From Bedellia somnulentella (taxonomy: Eukaryota; Arthropoda; Insecta; Lepidoptera; Bedelliidae), in contig OY755176.1 of the NCBI GenBank assembly GCA_963576735.1, positions 16,043,423 to 16,107,422 of the forward strand: a DNA stretch of 64,000 nt, read 5' to 3'. The position numbers and the translations under genes were made by a program. This document shows positions 36,801 through 46,550 of this stretch, one piece after another; position 1 is the first letter of the stretch; each line of letters begins with the position of its first letter. Under the pieces are notes generated by a model. That model made no database searches. It had not been told where the DNA came from and was given only the letters and a program-made list of their open reading frames with translations.

Positions 36801-37265
36801 TCTGATTGTGCAATCACATTCAGTTTATCATCCAGTGTATAATTGTACAAATATTTAGTAGCCTTCCCTCTGTCCAAGTTTCTAACTGACCATTTCACAC
36901 TCACTTTAGTCCCATTTTGACTCAGTTTTCCACCAACTACAAATGGTATTTTAGAAACTGTCTTGTAAGCATTAACTATTGTTTCGATCTGAAAAAAGAT
37001 ATTTCAGTTTATAAAACAAGCAAGACATAATGATTTCAAGAAATGCTAGATGTCTCAGACAAAACTTCCCTTAGCTCATATATCTTAGTTGCTAACTTGG
37101 AGCTTAGTAACTAAGTAGAAATAGTGGATATAGCCCGATGTAGCTAAATACATTTCAAATAAATTTTTCTTCAATGGAATGGTTATTTAAATATATTTTT
37201 AAATATTTATTTTCCCTAAAGAATAAATTTCAAATAATATTTACCTGAGAAGTCATCTTCAACAT
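21829..37265 (-). CDS. APEH: acylamino-acid-releasing enzyme (acylpeptide hydrolase), 14 coding exons
   Basis: Cytosolic serine peptidase of family S9C that removes N-acylated residues from blocked peptides. Coding exons, all GT-AG with matching phases: 37265-37245, 36988-36777, 35251-35085, 34835-34687, 33879-33742, 32103-31974, 31605-31466, 30672-30495, 29984-29869, 27588-27444, 25148-25011, 24045-23748, 22649-22440, 21925-21829. They total 2139 nt, about 712 residues; the human enzyme has 732. The N-terminal propeller half shows the family strings YLEVWE, VAEKKRPK and LGLIFCTNRPS. The hydrolase half shows WPHGGPHS (near residue 488), GGSHGG with Ser570, Asp658 in GSVDKRVP and His689 in NHSL. 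The 88-residue Ser-Asp spacing equals human. The start ATG opens a seven-codon exon; a second ATG three codons later is possible. The donor of the seventh exon (GTTCTC) is weak, so that border is the least certain. Introns hold a nested THAP gene, a LINE, SINEs and an alternative catalytic exon. Confidence 0.93.
22926..23226 (-). CDS. second copy of the APEH catalytic-serine exon (alternative exon 12b)
   Basis: A 301-nt open segment lying between APEH exons 12 and 13. It encodes a diverged homologue of exon 12, roughly 45% identical by eye, starting GFASVRINFRGSTGNG and containing YGGSYGGF with the nucleophilic serine, then RNPLIDLAT. It begins after CCATAG and ends before GTGAGT, so it enters in phase 1 and leaves in phase 2, exactly as the 298-nt exon 12 does. 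Including both would break the frame, so use would have to be either/or. No stop or frameshift is visible, which argues for selection. The polypyrimidine tract before this acceptor is poor. A better tract lies further upstream (about 23294-23312), and an in-phase extension to about 23289 also resembles the end of exon 11. The alternative reading is a relic of a tandem gene copy with different intron positions. Confidence 0.72.
23440..23682 (+). mobile_element. diverged L5 LINE tail between the two APEH catalytic exons
   Basis: Degenerate match to the L5 3' end (AAAGGATTGCCAGGTTCGTA, AAAGTAG, then GGGAACTAATGGCATGAGTA). It occupies most of the roughly 500 bp separating APEH exons 12 and 12b. 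Confidence 0.5.
24072..24203. mobile_element. palindromic MITE (M1) abutting an APEH splice acceptor
   Basis: The second M1 copy, ending only 26 bp upstream of the 3' splice site of APEH exon 12. The exon's branch point must therefore lie in the short remaining stretch or inside the MITE. Confidence 0.8.
25195..25332 (+). mobile_element. L5-family LINE 3' end in APEH intron 10
   Basis: Encodes ACMRRMMNVTEAKEICLDRT, then KWRSIVSAYPNGNNG, followed by GAGTATAGGTAAGTAAGTAA. It matches the L5 remnant near 4.7 kb but lies on the opposite strand; a short 5'-truncated insertion. Confidence 0.65.
25725..26230 (+). repeat. lepidopteran AACCGACTTC-type repeat, two pieces
   Basis: TTAACCGACTTCAAAAAAAG, ACCGGTATATTTTTTTTTTT, CCGATTACTTCGCCATTTAT and TCTGATGATGGGATCCTGGA form one piece; TCTGATGATGGCATTCCAGG near 26190 is a second, partial piece. 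The first shares its end with the fold-back element downstream. Confidence 0.55.
26236..26405 (+). mobile_element. 5'-truncated SINE (S2) in APEH intron 10
   Basis: Only the 3' half of S2 is present, from TTATGTGACAGTGTATT through CCCCTTCAGGGATATTCGGC. The tRNA-like head is absent. Confidence 0.7.
26609..27174. mobile_element. fold-back element with identical ~200-bp arms in APEH intron 10
   Basis: Arms 26609-26809 and 26974-27174 are reverse complements and look identical over about 190 bp, starting AATAATTTTTAACAAAAAGA and containing AAAACCGACTTCATAGAAAA. The 164-bp loop is unrelated. The AACCGACTTC word is a common lepidopteran repeat end. Transcribed with APEH it would form a long perfect hairpin. 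Confidence 0.8.
27770..27835 (-). repeat. R1 tail fragment in APEH intron 9
   Basis: TATATATCCCTTGAAGGGGT and AATTCCTCAGCC only; 5'-truncated. Confidence 0.6.
28255..28315 (+). repeat. R1 head fragment next to the LINE
   Basis: CCGTGGGTGTTCGTAAAAGC and TTGGGGCTTTTTAATCG; cut at the target duplication of the LINE in APEH intron 9. Confidence 0.45.
28329..29768 (-). mobile_element. 5'-truncated non-LTR retrotransposon in APEH intron 9
   Basis: An uninterrupted frame (29742 to 28690, 346+ residues) encodes the C-terminal half of a Jockey/CR1-like reverse transcriptase. It carries GIPQGSLLGPLLFNIFIND (motif B region) and LLFADDLKIF (catalytic FADD box), then NDLGVLLD and a thumb/C-terminal region ending in QLVKTQID. 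It opens abruptly at EAYGVHGN after an in-frame stop, so it lacks the endonuclease and RT fingers. GAAGAATATATGT occurs at both ends (28316-28328 and 29769-29781) as a 13-bp target duplication. About 25 bp of filler lies at the 5' end. Same strand as APEH. The clean frame suggests a fairly recent insertion. Confidence 0.82.
29758..29866 (+). repeat. ~28-bp tandem repeat touching the exon 9 donor of APEH
   Basis: Four units of TTAAGAATATATGTATG with variable TATG numbers run from the LINE target duplication to within a few bases of the exon 9 splice donor at 29868. Confidence 0.7.
30242..30440 (+). repeat. R1 repeat, diverged, in APEH intron 8
   Basis: GTGACGTAAGAGGCGACTAA, GTGGTTAGAGGCTGAGG, AAAAAGTGGCTAAGGGAATA and GTGTGAGTATATATATTG outline an old R1 copy. 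Confidence 0.55.
30450..30472 (+). repeat. (AT)n microsatellite in APEH intron 8
   Basis: About 11 AT units, 20 bp from the exon 8 donor. Confidence 0.75.
30712..30945 (-). repeat. R1 repeat in APEH intron 7
   Basis: Near full-length, same strand as APEH, ending in an ACATACATATACTCACGGC tail only about 40 bp before exon 8 begins. Confidence 0.75.
31175..31315 (+). mobile_element. SINE (S3) in APEH intron 7
   Basis: ACACCATAGCTCAATTGGCA and GGTCGCGGATTCGAGTTCTG with the shared tail TCGAAATTTTTCTTTCCTTA and ACATGAGGTTTCATG. The tRNA-like part still pairs its acceptor ends (GACACCA/TGGTGTC). Antisense to APEH. Confidence 0.7.
32614..32619 (-). terminator. poly(A) signal of the nested THAP-like gene
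   Basis: AATAAA on the minus strand about 70 nt after the stop codon of the two-exon THAP-like gene. Lying in the middle of an APEH intron, it suggests the small gene has its own transcript. Confidence 0.45.
32688..33249 (-). CDS. small THAP-like zinc-finger protein nested in APEH intron 5
   Basis: Two exons, 33249-33179 and 32811-32688, joined by a GTGAGT donor and a TTACAG acceptor, give 64 residues plus stop. The N-terminus MVGCSVLGCGSRSEK carries the C-x4-C pair of THAP domains. It continues with LTFHNFPKDP, then LREKWIAATGRCNW, matching the FPxDxxLRxxW core and the invariant Trp/Pro region of the C2CH THAP fold. The last ligand unit is altered: where THAP domains have C-x2-H-F, this reads RCTNTSSFEKC, so the histidine appears lost. 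The protein stops just after the domain. An AATAAA lies about 70 nt past the stop. THAP domains bind DNA and are shared with P-element transposases. The product may be a minimal DNA-binding protein, a decaying gene, or a domesticated P-element exon pair. Same strand as its host gene. Confidence 0.68.
33588..33690 (+). mobile_element. SINE (S2) 3' fragment in APEH intron 5
   Basis: The last ~100 bp of S2 (CACCAGGTGCCAATGTCATG, CCCCTTCAGGGATATTCGGC) just upstream of the nested THAP-like gene. Confidence 0.65.
34155..34508 (+). mobile_element. tRNA-derived SINE (S2) in APEH intron 4
   Basis: Full-length S2 copy: CATGATAGTCCAATGGCTAG, GAGTTCAAATCCCGGGTCGG, the shared body, and tail CGTTTATGTTATGATG. 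It lies antisense to APEH. Confidence 0.8.
34925..35052 (-). repeat. R1 head fragment in APEH intron 3
   Basis: GGTGATGGGTCTCAAGCCGA, CCCTTAATCGCCTTTTACAG, GAAGAAAGGGGTAGTGACAT; tail missing. Confidence 0.55.
35545..35765 (-). repeat. R1 repeat (diverged subtype) in APEH intron 2
   Basis: TATACTCACTGCCATAAATC, AACTCCTCGGCCACGTTTGG, CTTAGTCGCCTCTTATGACA. It belongs to the subtype with GACACCCGTGGGTAGAAAGG, also seen near 59.3 kb. Confidence 0.7.
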
Positions 37266-37794
37266 CAAAAGGTCTGTCTACCACTAAATCTGAAATTGAA
37301 TGATATGAATATTGTGTATATAAATTATCAAGATTCCACAGATATTAACCACATTCTATTTACAAAACAAACAAGTGGAAGTGGTTTGAGAGATAGCAAA
37401 ATGAGATAAAATTTTGGTAAACTTTAACTGACATGAATATTTATGAAGTCATGTATCATTTTTCTTAGTACTATAATCTGTAATAAGTTGCAGAAAATTA
37501 AATAACAGTCATGTAGTATTAGCTAAGAACATGAGTACAATGTTTCCCACTGGTGTAACTTAGACTAAGAGAACAAAAACTTTTAAAGTGCTTGTTGAGC
37601 AATGTGGCTAGAACCAATGGTTCATTATTTTACTATCAGCAATACTCTTCAGTTACCTTGTAATGGCCTCCTATTTTCATATTATAGCCATGAGTATAGC
37701 TATTAAGGGTAGGAAAAATAAACTCATATAACAGATGAGATCATCTTTTCTGAAAGGGTTATTTAGAGTTCAAGACTTAATTAATTTAGATGTA

Positions 37795-38005
37795 ATCCAT
37801 GGTCTAGTTGCCATGTGACCTGCTTCTGGATCCGGAGGTTGCAGGTTCTATCCCTGCTGAGAGTATTGTGTATACATGATGAATATGGGTGTTTACTTCT
37901 TTTTAATAAATGGTCAAGTTATCCCTTACTACAATATATGTTACTTTTTTAGGGGCTATCTTGATCTGTGTAATATATGTCCGTATATATAAATACATTT
38001 ATTTA
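37795..38005 (+). mobile_element. SINE (S4), diverged, upstream of APEH
   Basis: GGTCTAGTTGCCATGTGACC, GGAGGTTGCAGGTTCTATCC, then a body ending with ATCTTGATCTGTGTAATATA, homologous to the S4 copy at 59 kb. Confidence 0.6.
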
Positions 38006-38668
38006 TATTAGCCAAGTTTATTTTACATATGAAATAAATAAAAATATATGAGCGGGACCACTTCCCAGTGTCATTCTAAATCAAAGATGTGTAGTTCCTT
38101 ATAAGGAAATTGTATATGGTATAACAATCTTACCTTCATAGAAATATAATTACATTTCTATGCTTACCTTATATTTTATTTGTCTCAAATTCGTGAATTA
38201 TAATGTTTTACTTCAAATCTCTCGCTGTTTCTCTTAGGAATATAAGCGAACAGGGAGCTAATAATTTAATTTATTTATTTCGTAAGTATATATCATAAGT
38301 TTGAATTACATCATAAACAAAACTTAAAAATATTGGAGAAACCTTAACCAGAAGGGGCCCAGAAGTTGTGTAATTTGGTTAAAATACGAAAGTTACGGCA
38401 AGCATATGTTAGTGCTATTTTAATTCGACACTAAACAGTATTAATTTAAAATTCAAACTTAAAACAGATATATGAATGAAGATACTGATTTAAAGCTAAT
38501 TTATAATATGTATATAATTATAATTTATAATTACCAGAAAAAAAATTGGTGGAAGGGAATTTATCTGCGAAGAGAAATCTGGGAAGAACAAACAATTAAA
38601 GAACACTAACACTATCTTTAATTACAACAAACAAAACAAAACAAAGCCGAAGCAAATTACCAAAGGCA

Positions 38669-39945
38669 TAGACATGGGACCGATTTATCAAATCCAATCT
38701 AAAATCGGATTTCATTCACAAATCGTTTGTATCGTTTTCTTCAACACAGAAATCCGATTTCCAAATATCCAAACCTCAAACAAACAAAACTAATCGCCCG
38801 CATCCAATCCAAATCAATCAAACCAAAATCCGACCAAACGAACTCTGGCTTAGGTATGTAAAATAGAGGTGTGTAGTTCGCGAATGAATGCTTCTTTTGA
38901 ATGCCTTCAGTTGAAAATGCAAACCATTCCTTCCTTCACTCGCTTATTAGTCCACCTTATTCCTTCACTTAATACTTCACTATTCCGTCAGGCGAAAAAC
39001 AATCTTCGATCATCGACTTAAAGACTATATTTGTTTGATCGCAAATCTAATACTGACACCTTATTAGTTCACCTCACATATGCATTGCTGTGCTCGCGTA
39101 GGGGAAAATAAATCTCCACACACGGTGTTAAGACCTATATTTGTTTGCTGCTAAATCACGATTCGTTTACACAAATACAAAAACATAAATATGAGGTTCG
39201 AGACCTGTCAATGAGTTATTTTTAATGTTTATTTTCTAATAGTGAAAATATTATTAATGTTTTGGTTGTCAGTCCTAAGCCTGAAATGTATGGAGGACAA
39301 TCGAGATATTTATTCTTACTGATACTTCATGATAAATTACTATATTTCTGCAAAATTAAATACAAGTAATACAACATATGGGACTCATTAATTAAACATT
39401 ATCAAAAGCATCATTTTTTTCATTCGCGAACTAGCGAATGTTATAAGAAAGATACGAGAACGCAAGAACCGCAAGTTATTCATCTTTCCAACTCAATCTC
39501 TTCATTTAGTCCAATTCGTTCTGTAGTTCATTTAGTCCAACGGCTCTGAAGGAGTCTAATGAGCCGCTGAACGAAGTGGACTACTGGACTACATTCGCGA
39601 AGTAGTTCTTTGAAGTGAAGGAACTAAATGAACTAAGTTCTTTTCACTGAAGCGTTATGCGCATGTCTAATGTAAAATCAAAAATTCGCACCATCTCTAT
39701 CAAACCAATAGTTTTATAGCGGAGAAAAAAAAGATAGCACTAATTTCATTAGATTTGGATTTTAGATTCCGGATACCTAGGTTTAGTTAGTTTTATTTCA
39801 TAAATCCAATTATACGAGCAATGGCAATCTACCACGTGAAGCGCTATGGAAATCGGATTTCCGAAATCGGATTTTGAAATCGATTCCAAAATCTAAAATC
39901 CGATACAAATCGGATTGCATTAAAAAACGAAAACGCCCATGTCTA
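38669..39945. mobile_element. hAT-like non-autonomous transposon with 8-bp target duplication
   Basis: Termini TAGACATGGG and CCCATGTCTA, flanked by CAAAGGCA at 38661-38668 and 39946-39953. Subterminal AAATCCGATT/AATCGGATTT repeats are scattered at both ends. No transposase. A second hAT-like element appears to be nested inside. Confidence 0.75.
38864..39699. mobile_element. hAT-like MITE nested in the larger hAT-like element
   Basis: Ends TAGAGGTGTGTAGTTCGCGA and CGCACCATCTCTA resemble the TAGAGATG termini of hAT MITEs. Subterminal ATTCGCGAAC/CGCGAATG words recur. No 8-bp duplication is visible, so the boundaries are tentative. Confidence 0.5.
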
Positions 39946-40008
39946 CAAAGGCAAAGGCGATGATGTTTTCGTTTCGAACATTTTTTTGTTTTCTTTATCT
40001 AAATCTAA

Positions 40009-40509
40009 AGCGGCCAGTACACAATGGCCGACGATGGGCCACGCATCGCCATTGGCAATTGTAGGCCACGATCAATTGGTGTTCACACTCACACAATGGC
40101 CCATTGCTCATTACTGCCTGGCAATCCACTTGCGACGGACGTCGAAGTAATTATGGTTGCAGCTATTTATTTATTATTATGTATGTAATTTATTTTATTT
40201 ATGGCGCTATTTATGTTATTTTTACGTCATATAGTGCTTATCAATACATTTTGCAATAAAATATTACAAAAAAAGTATAAGTATCTATGAGCGGTCGGTG
40301 ACGAACTAAACAATGGCCCATTGTGGAAACACCACCGGCCATGCTACGCCACGATTCCTTTGAAGTGTGCCCGAAAAACCGACAACTTCGCCATTGCGCG
40401 CCATTGCGCGCCACGATCGGCAATTGTCCGCCATCATGCACCATTGCCCCCTGTACACAGTGGCGATGGCGAGCAGTGGGCCATCGTCCGCCATTGTGTA
40501 CTGGCCGCT
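40009..40509. mobile_element. PIF/Harbinger-like MITE with TAA target duplication
   Basis: AGCGGCCAGTACACAATGGC at the left and its complement at the right, flanked by TAA (40006-40008, 40510-40512). The GC-rich interior repeats GGCCATTG/CAATGGCC and CGCCATTG words many times in both orientations. Confidence 0.8.
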
Positions 40510-40639
40510 TAAGGTTAGTTAGCGATGTCCAATACGTTTCATTATTTTGGTGTATCGATAAAAATGAGACTTATCGATATTTCATGTCAAAACAATACGG
40601 TTCTAGTACATCTGTGGGCTCTAGCATAACAAACCAATT

Positions 40640-40985
40640 AAATAAAAGTACAATCTCTCTCTAGCTATAACAAAACTTATAATTTTACTCTCAATGACAT
40701 CATTGATCGCACAAAATTCATAGCAAAATAAATATGAACGAAATTTAAAAAAAATGTTACGGATTTCAAAATATATCCCGAATTTGTGACCTGAAATGAT
40801 ATTAAGCGCGTTATTGAATTAAAATATCTATGATTTTCGATATTTTATGAAACTAATATCATTGAAAGATCGAAGTTCAAATCCTAATACAGTTTTTTGA
40901 TGCAGTAAAGGTAAGCAATATCTCATCATATCTCGAAATGGTTTTGTAATCAGCTTCTCTTTTGCAAAACTTTGTATACAGAATT
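40640..40985. mobile_element. second M6-related copy, inverted and diverged
   Basis: ATCTCGAAATGGTTTTGTAA, CAAAACTTTGTATACAGAAT and TGACATCATTGATCG match the M6 element near 47.9 kb in reverse orientation; one end is indistinct. Confidence 0.55.
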
Positions 40986-41160
40986 CTTGGTTATTACAAT
41001 TTACATTACATTTACATTACAAATATATTTTGTTTTAATCAAAAGGCGCCTAAAAAAAGTTTATTACAACAAAGGCAGATACTAGCCTCTAGTTAGTAAT
41101 AATAAGTATTTAAGATGTTTTTCGAAGCCAATGTGAATATGCAGCAATATTCCCAAATGT

Positions 41161-41535
41161 CAAAAAACGACATGATAGTCCAGTGGGTAGAACACCCGCC
41201 CGAAAAACAGAAGGGCGTGAGTTCCAATCCTGGGTCGGGCCTACACCAATTTGTCTTTTCTAAAGTCATATGTGTGGTAAATTTATCATGGTTGTTAACG
41301 GTGAGGGAAAACATCGTGAGGAAACCCACATGGCTGAGTTGTACTTAGTCATGTGACAGTGTATTCGTACAAAACGGCGATAGGCCTGCCCCCTATCACG
41401 TGAGTACAATGTCTAAGCAAAACGTGGGTACCTTTCTCTGGACACTAGATGGCGCTGCCATGTTAGTTCAGAAGTATTGGTACCTCTGCCAACCCCTTCG
41501 GGGAAAAACGGCGTGAACGTTTATGTTATGTTATG
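41161..41535 (+). mobile_element. tRNA-derived SINE (S2) with 13-bp target duplication
   Basis: A-box-like CATGATAGTCCAGTGGGTAG and B-box GAGTTCCAATCCTGGGTCG, the S2 body, and a TTATGTTATG tail. TATTCCCAAATGT is duplicated at 41148-41160 and 41536-41548. Confidence 0.85.
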
Positions 41536-44500
41536 TATTCCCAAATGTTTCCACTTTCGTCAATGTTGATGACAAAATCAACTTTTTCCAATATTGCCGG
41601 CAAGGCACGTTAACGTTACTAATATAAAATCTTTTTAAATCTTAAAATCTAAATTTAAAGACTTTTCTGTCTACTTTACATGTTCGTTTGTTAATAGCTA
41701 CGGATAACGTAACCAGGCTTTTATTTATTATGAACGATGTATTTTTAAGATGTAAGTTAAACTTAAGACTACCAGCCCGGGTAGCATGAGTTGTCATCTG
41801 AGAAGTGAGAGCCATGTCAGAAAACATCTCAGTTAGCCAACCTATGTCATTTTTGCGAGCATGAGCGTCAATATGACAGACGGATGAGATCTGAGAGCCC
41901 TGTTACCGATTCGATAGAGCATTGTTGCCATCATTGGTCTGTGAATATTTTTTCTCTATTTTATTCGATCTTTTTGAACCATAATAGTAGCTAAATCTGT
42001 CATATTTCATTCATTTTACGTCAAATATTGACATTTTGTAACCAAACAACGTAAACAAACATAAATATTTAATTTCTCAATACAAGTTTCCAAATTTTCA
42101 ATTTAAATCAAAAGTTTTAATAATACAAGTTTAGTTTGTAGGGAATGTCCGACTAAACTTACTTACAATGATAGGGGAATCATAAAATATTAAGTAAGTA
42201 ATTAAGTTTTATTATTCTATATAACTATTATTTAACTAGAAAGTGAGCAGCATACTTTTAATCATTTGTATTGTCTTTTGTTTGCAGATATAGCACAGTT
42301 ATATAAGTGTTTGATGAGAAAATTGAAGAAATGATGTGCAGCCTATGGCACATATTGCCTATAACATCTTAGTTCCAACCCGCCAGTCCATTCCCAGATT
42401 CCCATTTGCCAGTTTCATAGGCATTATTTAACTTAACAACCTTCTCTACATTTCAATTTCAACAATATCCTATATTCCCAAAAGCTAGGAAGCTCTGATG
42501 TATGGAAATAGTCTTGTTGAATGCTCCTGCCGGGGTAGCATGAGGCGTGCGAGAGCCTCTGAGATAGGGCTATGTCACCGTTCAAGGGCGAATTGGCCGC
42601 CATATTTGACCGTTTCTCGCACGCCCGAGCATGAGGCATCTGAGACGTAAGAGCGCTAGTGACTCGCCTTTGTCATCGCAACGCCGAGTCACATGTGCGA
42701 GCATGAGCGGCGTGACAGCGACATAAACTGAGATGTTTGTCATTTTATATCAAATTTATGTCGATGTCAAAATTGAGCGCGAGAGCCAGTGAGAAAGATT
42801 ACTTATCAAAATATGAGTGCTTTTTTGCAGCTTTTTTAACTGTTTTGTGTAGTTCTTAGTGTAAAAGTGTGATAGCAAAGCGACTACATCACTTATATTT
42901 GATTTGAATGGAAAAAAACGAAAAATGGGTATGATACTCATCCGGGTGAAAGTTTGCCGCAAACAAGTCCTATGAAACATATTTGTATGTCATGACGATT
43001 TCCGAGGACCTCTATGATAGCTTGTGACCTATGAAAAGCCTCAGGGTATAGTTTCACATAAGGATACATACAGGATTTAATGATTCCACATGATATCAAT
43101 TGAATTGTAAATTTTAACTAAATTAAATTAATCTACAACTAGTGCTTGTGTATTAAGTTTTAAATTCGTTTGGCTTTTATAACGAGCAATTCACTAGGCA
43201 TGAGGATACAAATTCTGCAGCCTAAATCCATGTATACGTCCAATTTTCTGATGCAGTTGGGACAATCAATGAATTTCATTGATCTTCTTTAAAATAACTA
43301 TTAAGAACAGTTTCTAAACTTATGGTATGTTTCAGAGGTCAAATATAATGCATGTAAAATAGATTTCTATTCATCATTGTTTGTTATATAGGGTTTGTAG
43401 TCTTAAATTATCATTATCATCATAAAAGTCACCCGAGCTCATAGCATATGCTTGCATCAACAGGCACAGGCACAGGCAAAGTCTGGATAGTGTGAGTAGA
43501 CTATAGTCTGCTTGCTGTCTTAGTGTGGCTAGGAATGTAAAGAATGGTGATGGCATAATTTTGTTACCTCTTTATCTACCGACACACTTCATGCTACAAA
43601 AGTTGTTTAAATGCAGGTGCAGGTACTTTGTGCAACATTAAAAAACAAATTTAGAAGTCACCTTACAAGCATTTTGAAATGACTACACATGAATATAATG
43701 CTCATGTTGTTTTGTTATTTTCAGTAAAACATATTGATTTAATACAAAGATTCTGGAACAATTTAGTGACTTGGAAGGAGTCTAATGAAATTAAAAAAAA
43801 CAGCAAAATGTAACAGTTTTTTAATTAATCATCAATAAAATTGCCTAAATATTAATGAAAACCACTTGTTTTAATCCCCTTCATTGCAAGTAAATCCAAC
43901 ATTTTCCAATACCCAACTCATAGCAGAACTCTTCAGACCCTTTAACATAAAATGATAATCATGGCATGTTTGCGCCTGGGGATAAATTGGATTATTGTAA
44001 TTCAAAGACAATACTACACATGGTTAAAACTGCAAACCTTGAATACATAGAAAAAGCAATGTTATTTTATTTTGAGCAAATAGAGCAGATGGATACAAAT
44101 TAAGCAACAAAAGAGATATATAGGTGGGAATAATGGTTGTAAGTATGAGTAAGTTTATTGATGAGGCAATTAACATTCTCTGCCTACTGCAATGGGAAAT
44201 AATGTATAGTAGAATATATACATGCACATTTTACAACTGAAATCTCATCTCAAGTGTAAAAGTAAAAGCTGCCTATGAATGGGCTTTACTTGCTAGTAAA
44301 ACACATTTTGTGGAGTTAACTTTATTTATTGAATAAATACTTTTAAACAACCGCTCAACATCATAGTTTCTGTCCTCAAACTCATCTGTACTTCACATTT
44401 TTATTCTATTAACATCACTTTTTCCTTATAGAAACACTACAGCTTGTTTATACACATTGCAGTCATAAGAATGCTCTTTAAGTATGGATGCATACTCAAA

Positions 44501-45594
44501 TTCTGAACATTCGGAGCATTCAACAAGACTATTTCCATACATCAGAGCTTCCTAGCTTTTGGGAATATAGGATATTGTTGAAATTGAAATGTAGAGAAGA
44601 TTGTTAAGTTAAATAATGCCCATCTGCGCGACGAAACTGGCGAATGGGAATCTGGGAATGGACTGGCGGGTTGGAACTATGATAATATGTGCCATAGGCT
44701 GCACAGCATTTCTTCAATTTTCTCATCAAACACTTATATAACTGTGCTATATCTGCAAACAAAAGACAATACAAATGATTAAAAGTATGCTGCTCACTTT
44801 CTAGTTAAATAATAGTTATATAGAATAATAAAACTTAATTACTTACTTAATATTTTATGATTCCCCTATCATTGTAAGTAAGTTTAGTCGGACATTCCCT
44901 ACAAACTAAACTTGTATTATTAAAACTTTTGATTTAAATTGATAATTTGGAAACTTGTATTGAGAAATTAAATATTTATGTTTGTTTACGTTGTTTGGTT
45001 ACATAATGTCAATATTTGACGTAAAATGAATGAAATATGACAGATTTAGCTACTATTTTGGTTCAAAAAGATCGAATAAAATAGAGAAAAAATATTCACA
45101 GACCAATGATGGCAACAATGCTCTATCGATTCGGTGACAGAGCTCTCAGATCTCATCCGTCTGTCATTCTGACGCTCATGCTCGCAAAAATTACATAGGT
45201 TGGCTAAAGAGCTTATTCCATTACACTTTTATCGTTGCTGAAATCGGAGGTCCTTCACAGTCACTGCCGCAGAAGGCCACAGACGCTTGTTATTCCACTA
45301 CACCGATTTCAGTTTCTGAATCATTCGCTCGCGCGATTTTTGCGGGCGGTCGTACGAAATTGCTCCCGTCTTTTTTTTAAAACGCTCTCTATCAAACTCT
45401 CTTATGGACTATCCCACTCTCATTCAATAAACGACGACACATTGCGTCTATATATCTCTTTCGCTACTATACTTACATATATCCTATTCATGTACACAAC
45501 CATTTCCAAATATTTTTACGTCATATATCACACAAAATATTAAATAGGCGGGAACTCCTATATGACTTAAAAATAAAAGCATATTTATTAAAAA

Positions 45595-46550
45595 GTTTGC
45601 CGGGGTCGTACGAAGTGGCGATCGATAGTTTCAGCCTACCCCAATGAGAGGTAATGGCGTTAGTATAAGTATGCATATATGTAATTGAACGTATTTGCTT
45701 ACCCCAATGGGAAATAATGGCGTGAGTATATGTATGCATGTATGTAATTATACGCCTGTGCCTACCCCCACGGGAAGTGATGGCGTGAGTGTAAGTATGC
45801 ATATTTGAAACAATACGTATCTGCCTACCCCTTACGGAAAAATGGCGGGAGTTTAAGTATGTATGTATGCAATTAAAATTATCTGCTTACCACAAGCGGA
45901 AGTAAAAGCGTGAGTATATGCGCGTATGTATGTAATTAAACGTATCTGCCATCTCCGATGGGAAGTAATATAATATAATATAATTTGCATGTATGTGATA
46001 AAACCGTGCATAAGCAACCGTGATAGCCCAGTGGGTAGAACACTCGGTTATCGTGCAAACGACTAGTGTTCAAATCCTGGGTCGGGCCTACACCAATTTA
46101 TCTTTTCTAAAGACATATGTGTGGTTAATTTATCATGGTTGTTAACGGTGAGGGAAAAACATCGTGAGGAAACCCACATGGCTGAGTTGTACTTAGTCAT
46201 GTGACAGTGTATTCGTACAAAACGGCGATAGGCCTGCCCCCTATCACGTGAGTACACTGTCCATGCAAAACGTGGGTACTCTGAACACCAGGTGACAAAG
46301 TCACGTGATGTTCAGAAGTATTAGTACCTCTGCCAACCCCTTCGGGGATATTCGGCGTGAACGTTTATGTTATGTTATATGTTATGTATGTGATAAAACG
46401 TATTTACCTACACCAAACGGAAATAATAGCGTGAGTATATGTATGTATGTAAGAATATAATTATACATATCCGCCTACCCCTATGAAATGGAACCCCTAC
46501 CTACCTAACTACCCCTGGAATTAATGGCGTGAGCATATGTATATCTGCTA
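45595..46550 (+). repeat. tandem array of LINE-tail-derived ~60-bp units
   Basis: Roughly seven to eight diverged units follow one pattern: CTGCCTACCCC, variable GGGAARTAATGGCGTGAGTATA, then a GTATGCATGTATGTAATTAA stretch. The first unit is preceded by GTCGTACGAAGTGGCGATCG, the 3' end of the L5 LINE, so the array grew from a single LINE tail. A SINE at 46005-46383 interrupts it. Confidence 0.75.
46005..46383 (+). mobile_element. tRNA-derived SINE (family S2) with 16-bp target duplication
   Basis: A-box TGATAGCCCAGTGGGTAG and B-box GTTCAAATCCTGGGTCGG are followed by a conserved body and a TTATG-repeat tail. ATGTATGTGATAAAAC flanks it at 45989-46004 and 46384-46399. Full-length, about 370 bp. 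Confidence 0.85.

Noticed and set aside
42756..42980. 74-codon frame (MFHRTCLRQTF...) also present at 48921-49145
   Set aside because: Identical because it lies in the inverted duplicate of the same transposon; low-complexity translation and no homology recognised.
43374..43556. 60-codon frame starting MPSPFFTFLATLRQ, present in both 'E' copies
   Set aside because: The two versions differ mostly by amino-acid-changing substitutions, no known domain is visible, and conservation is explained by the copies being recent duplicates.
45521..45802. 93-codon frame with MHTYTHAI repeats, resembling a repeat protein
   Set aside because: It is the antisense translation of the LINE-tail-derived tandem array.
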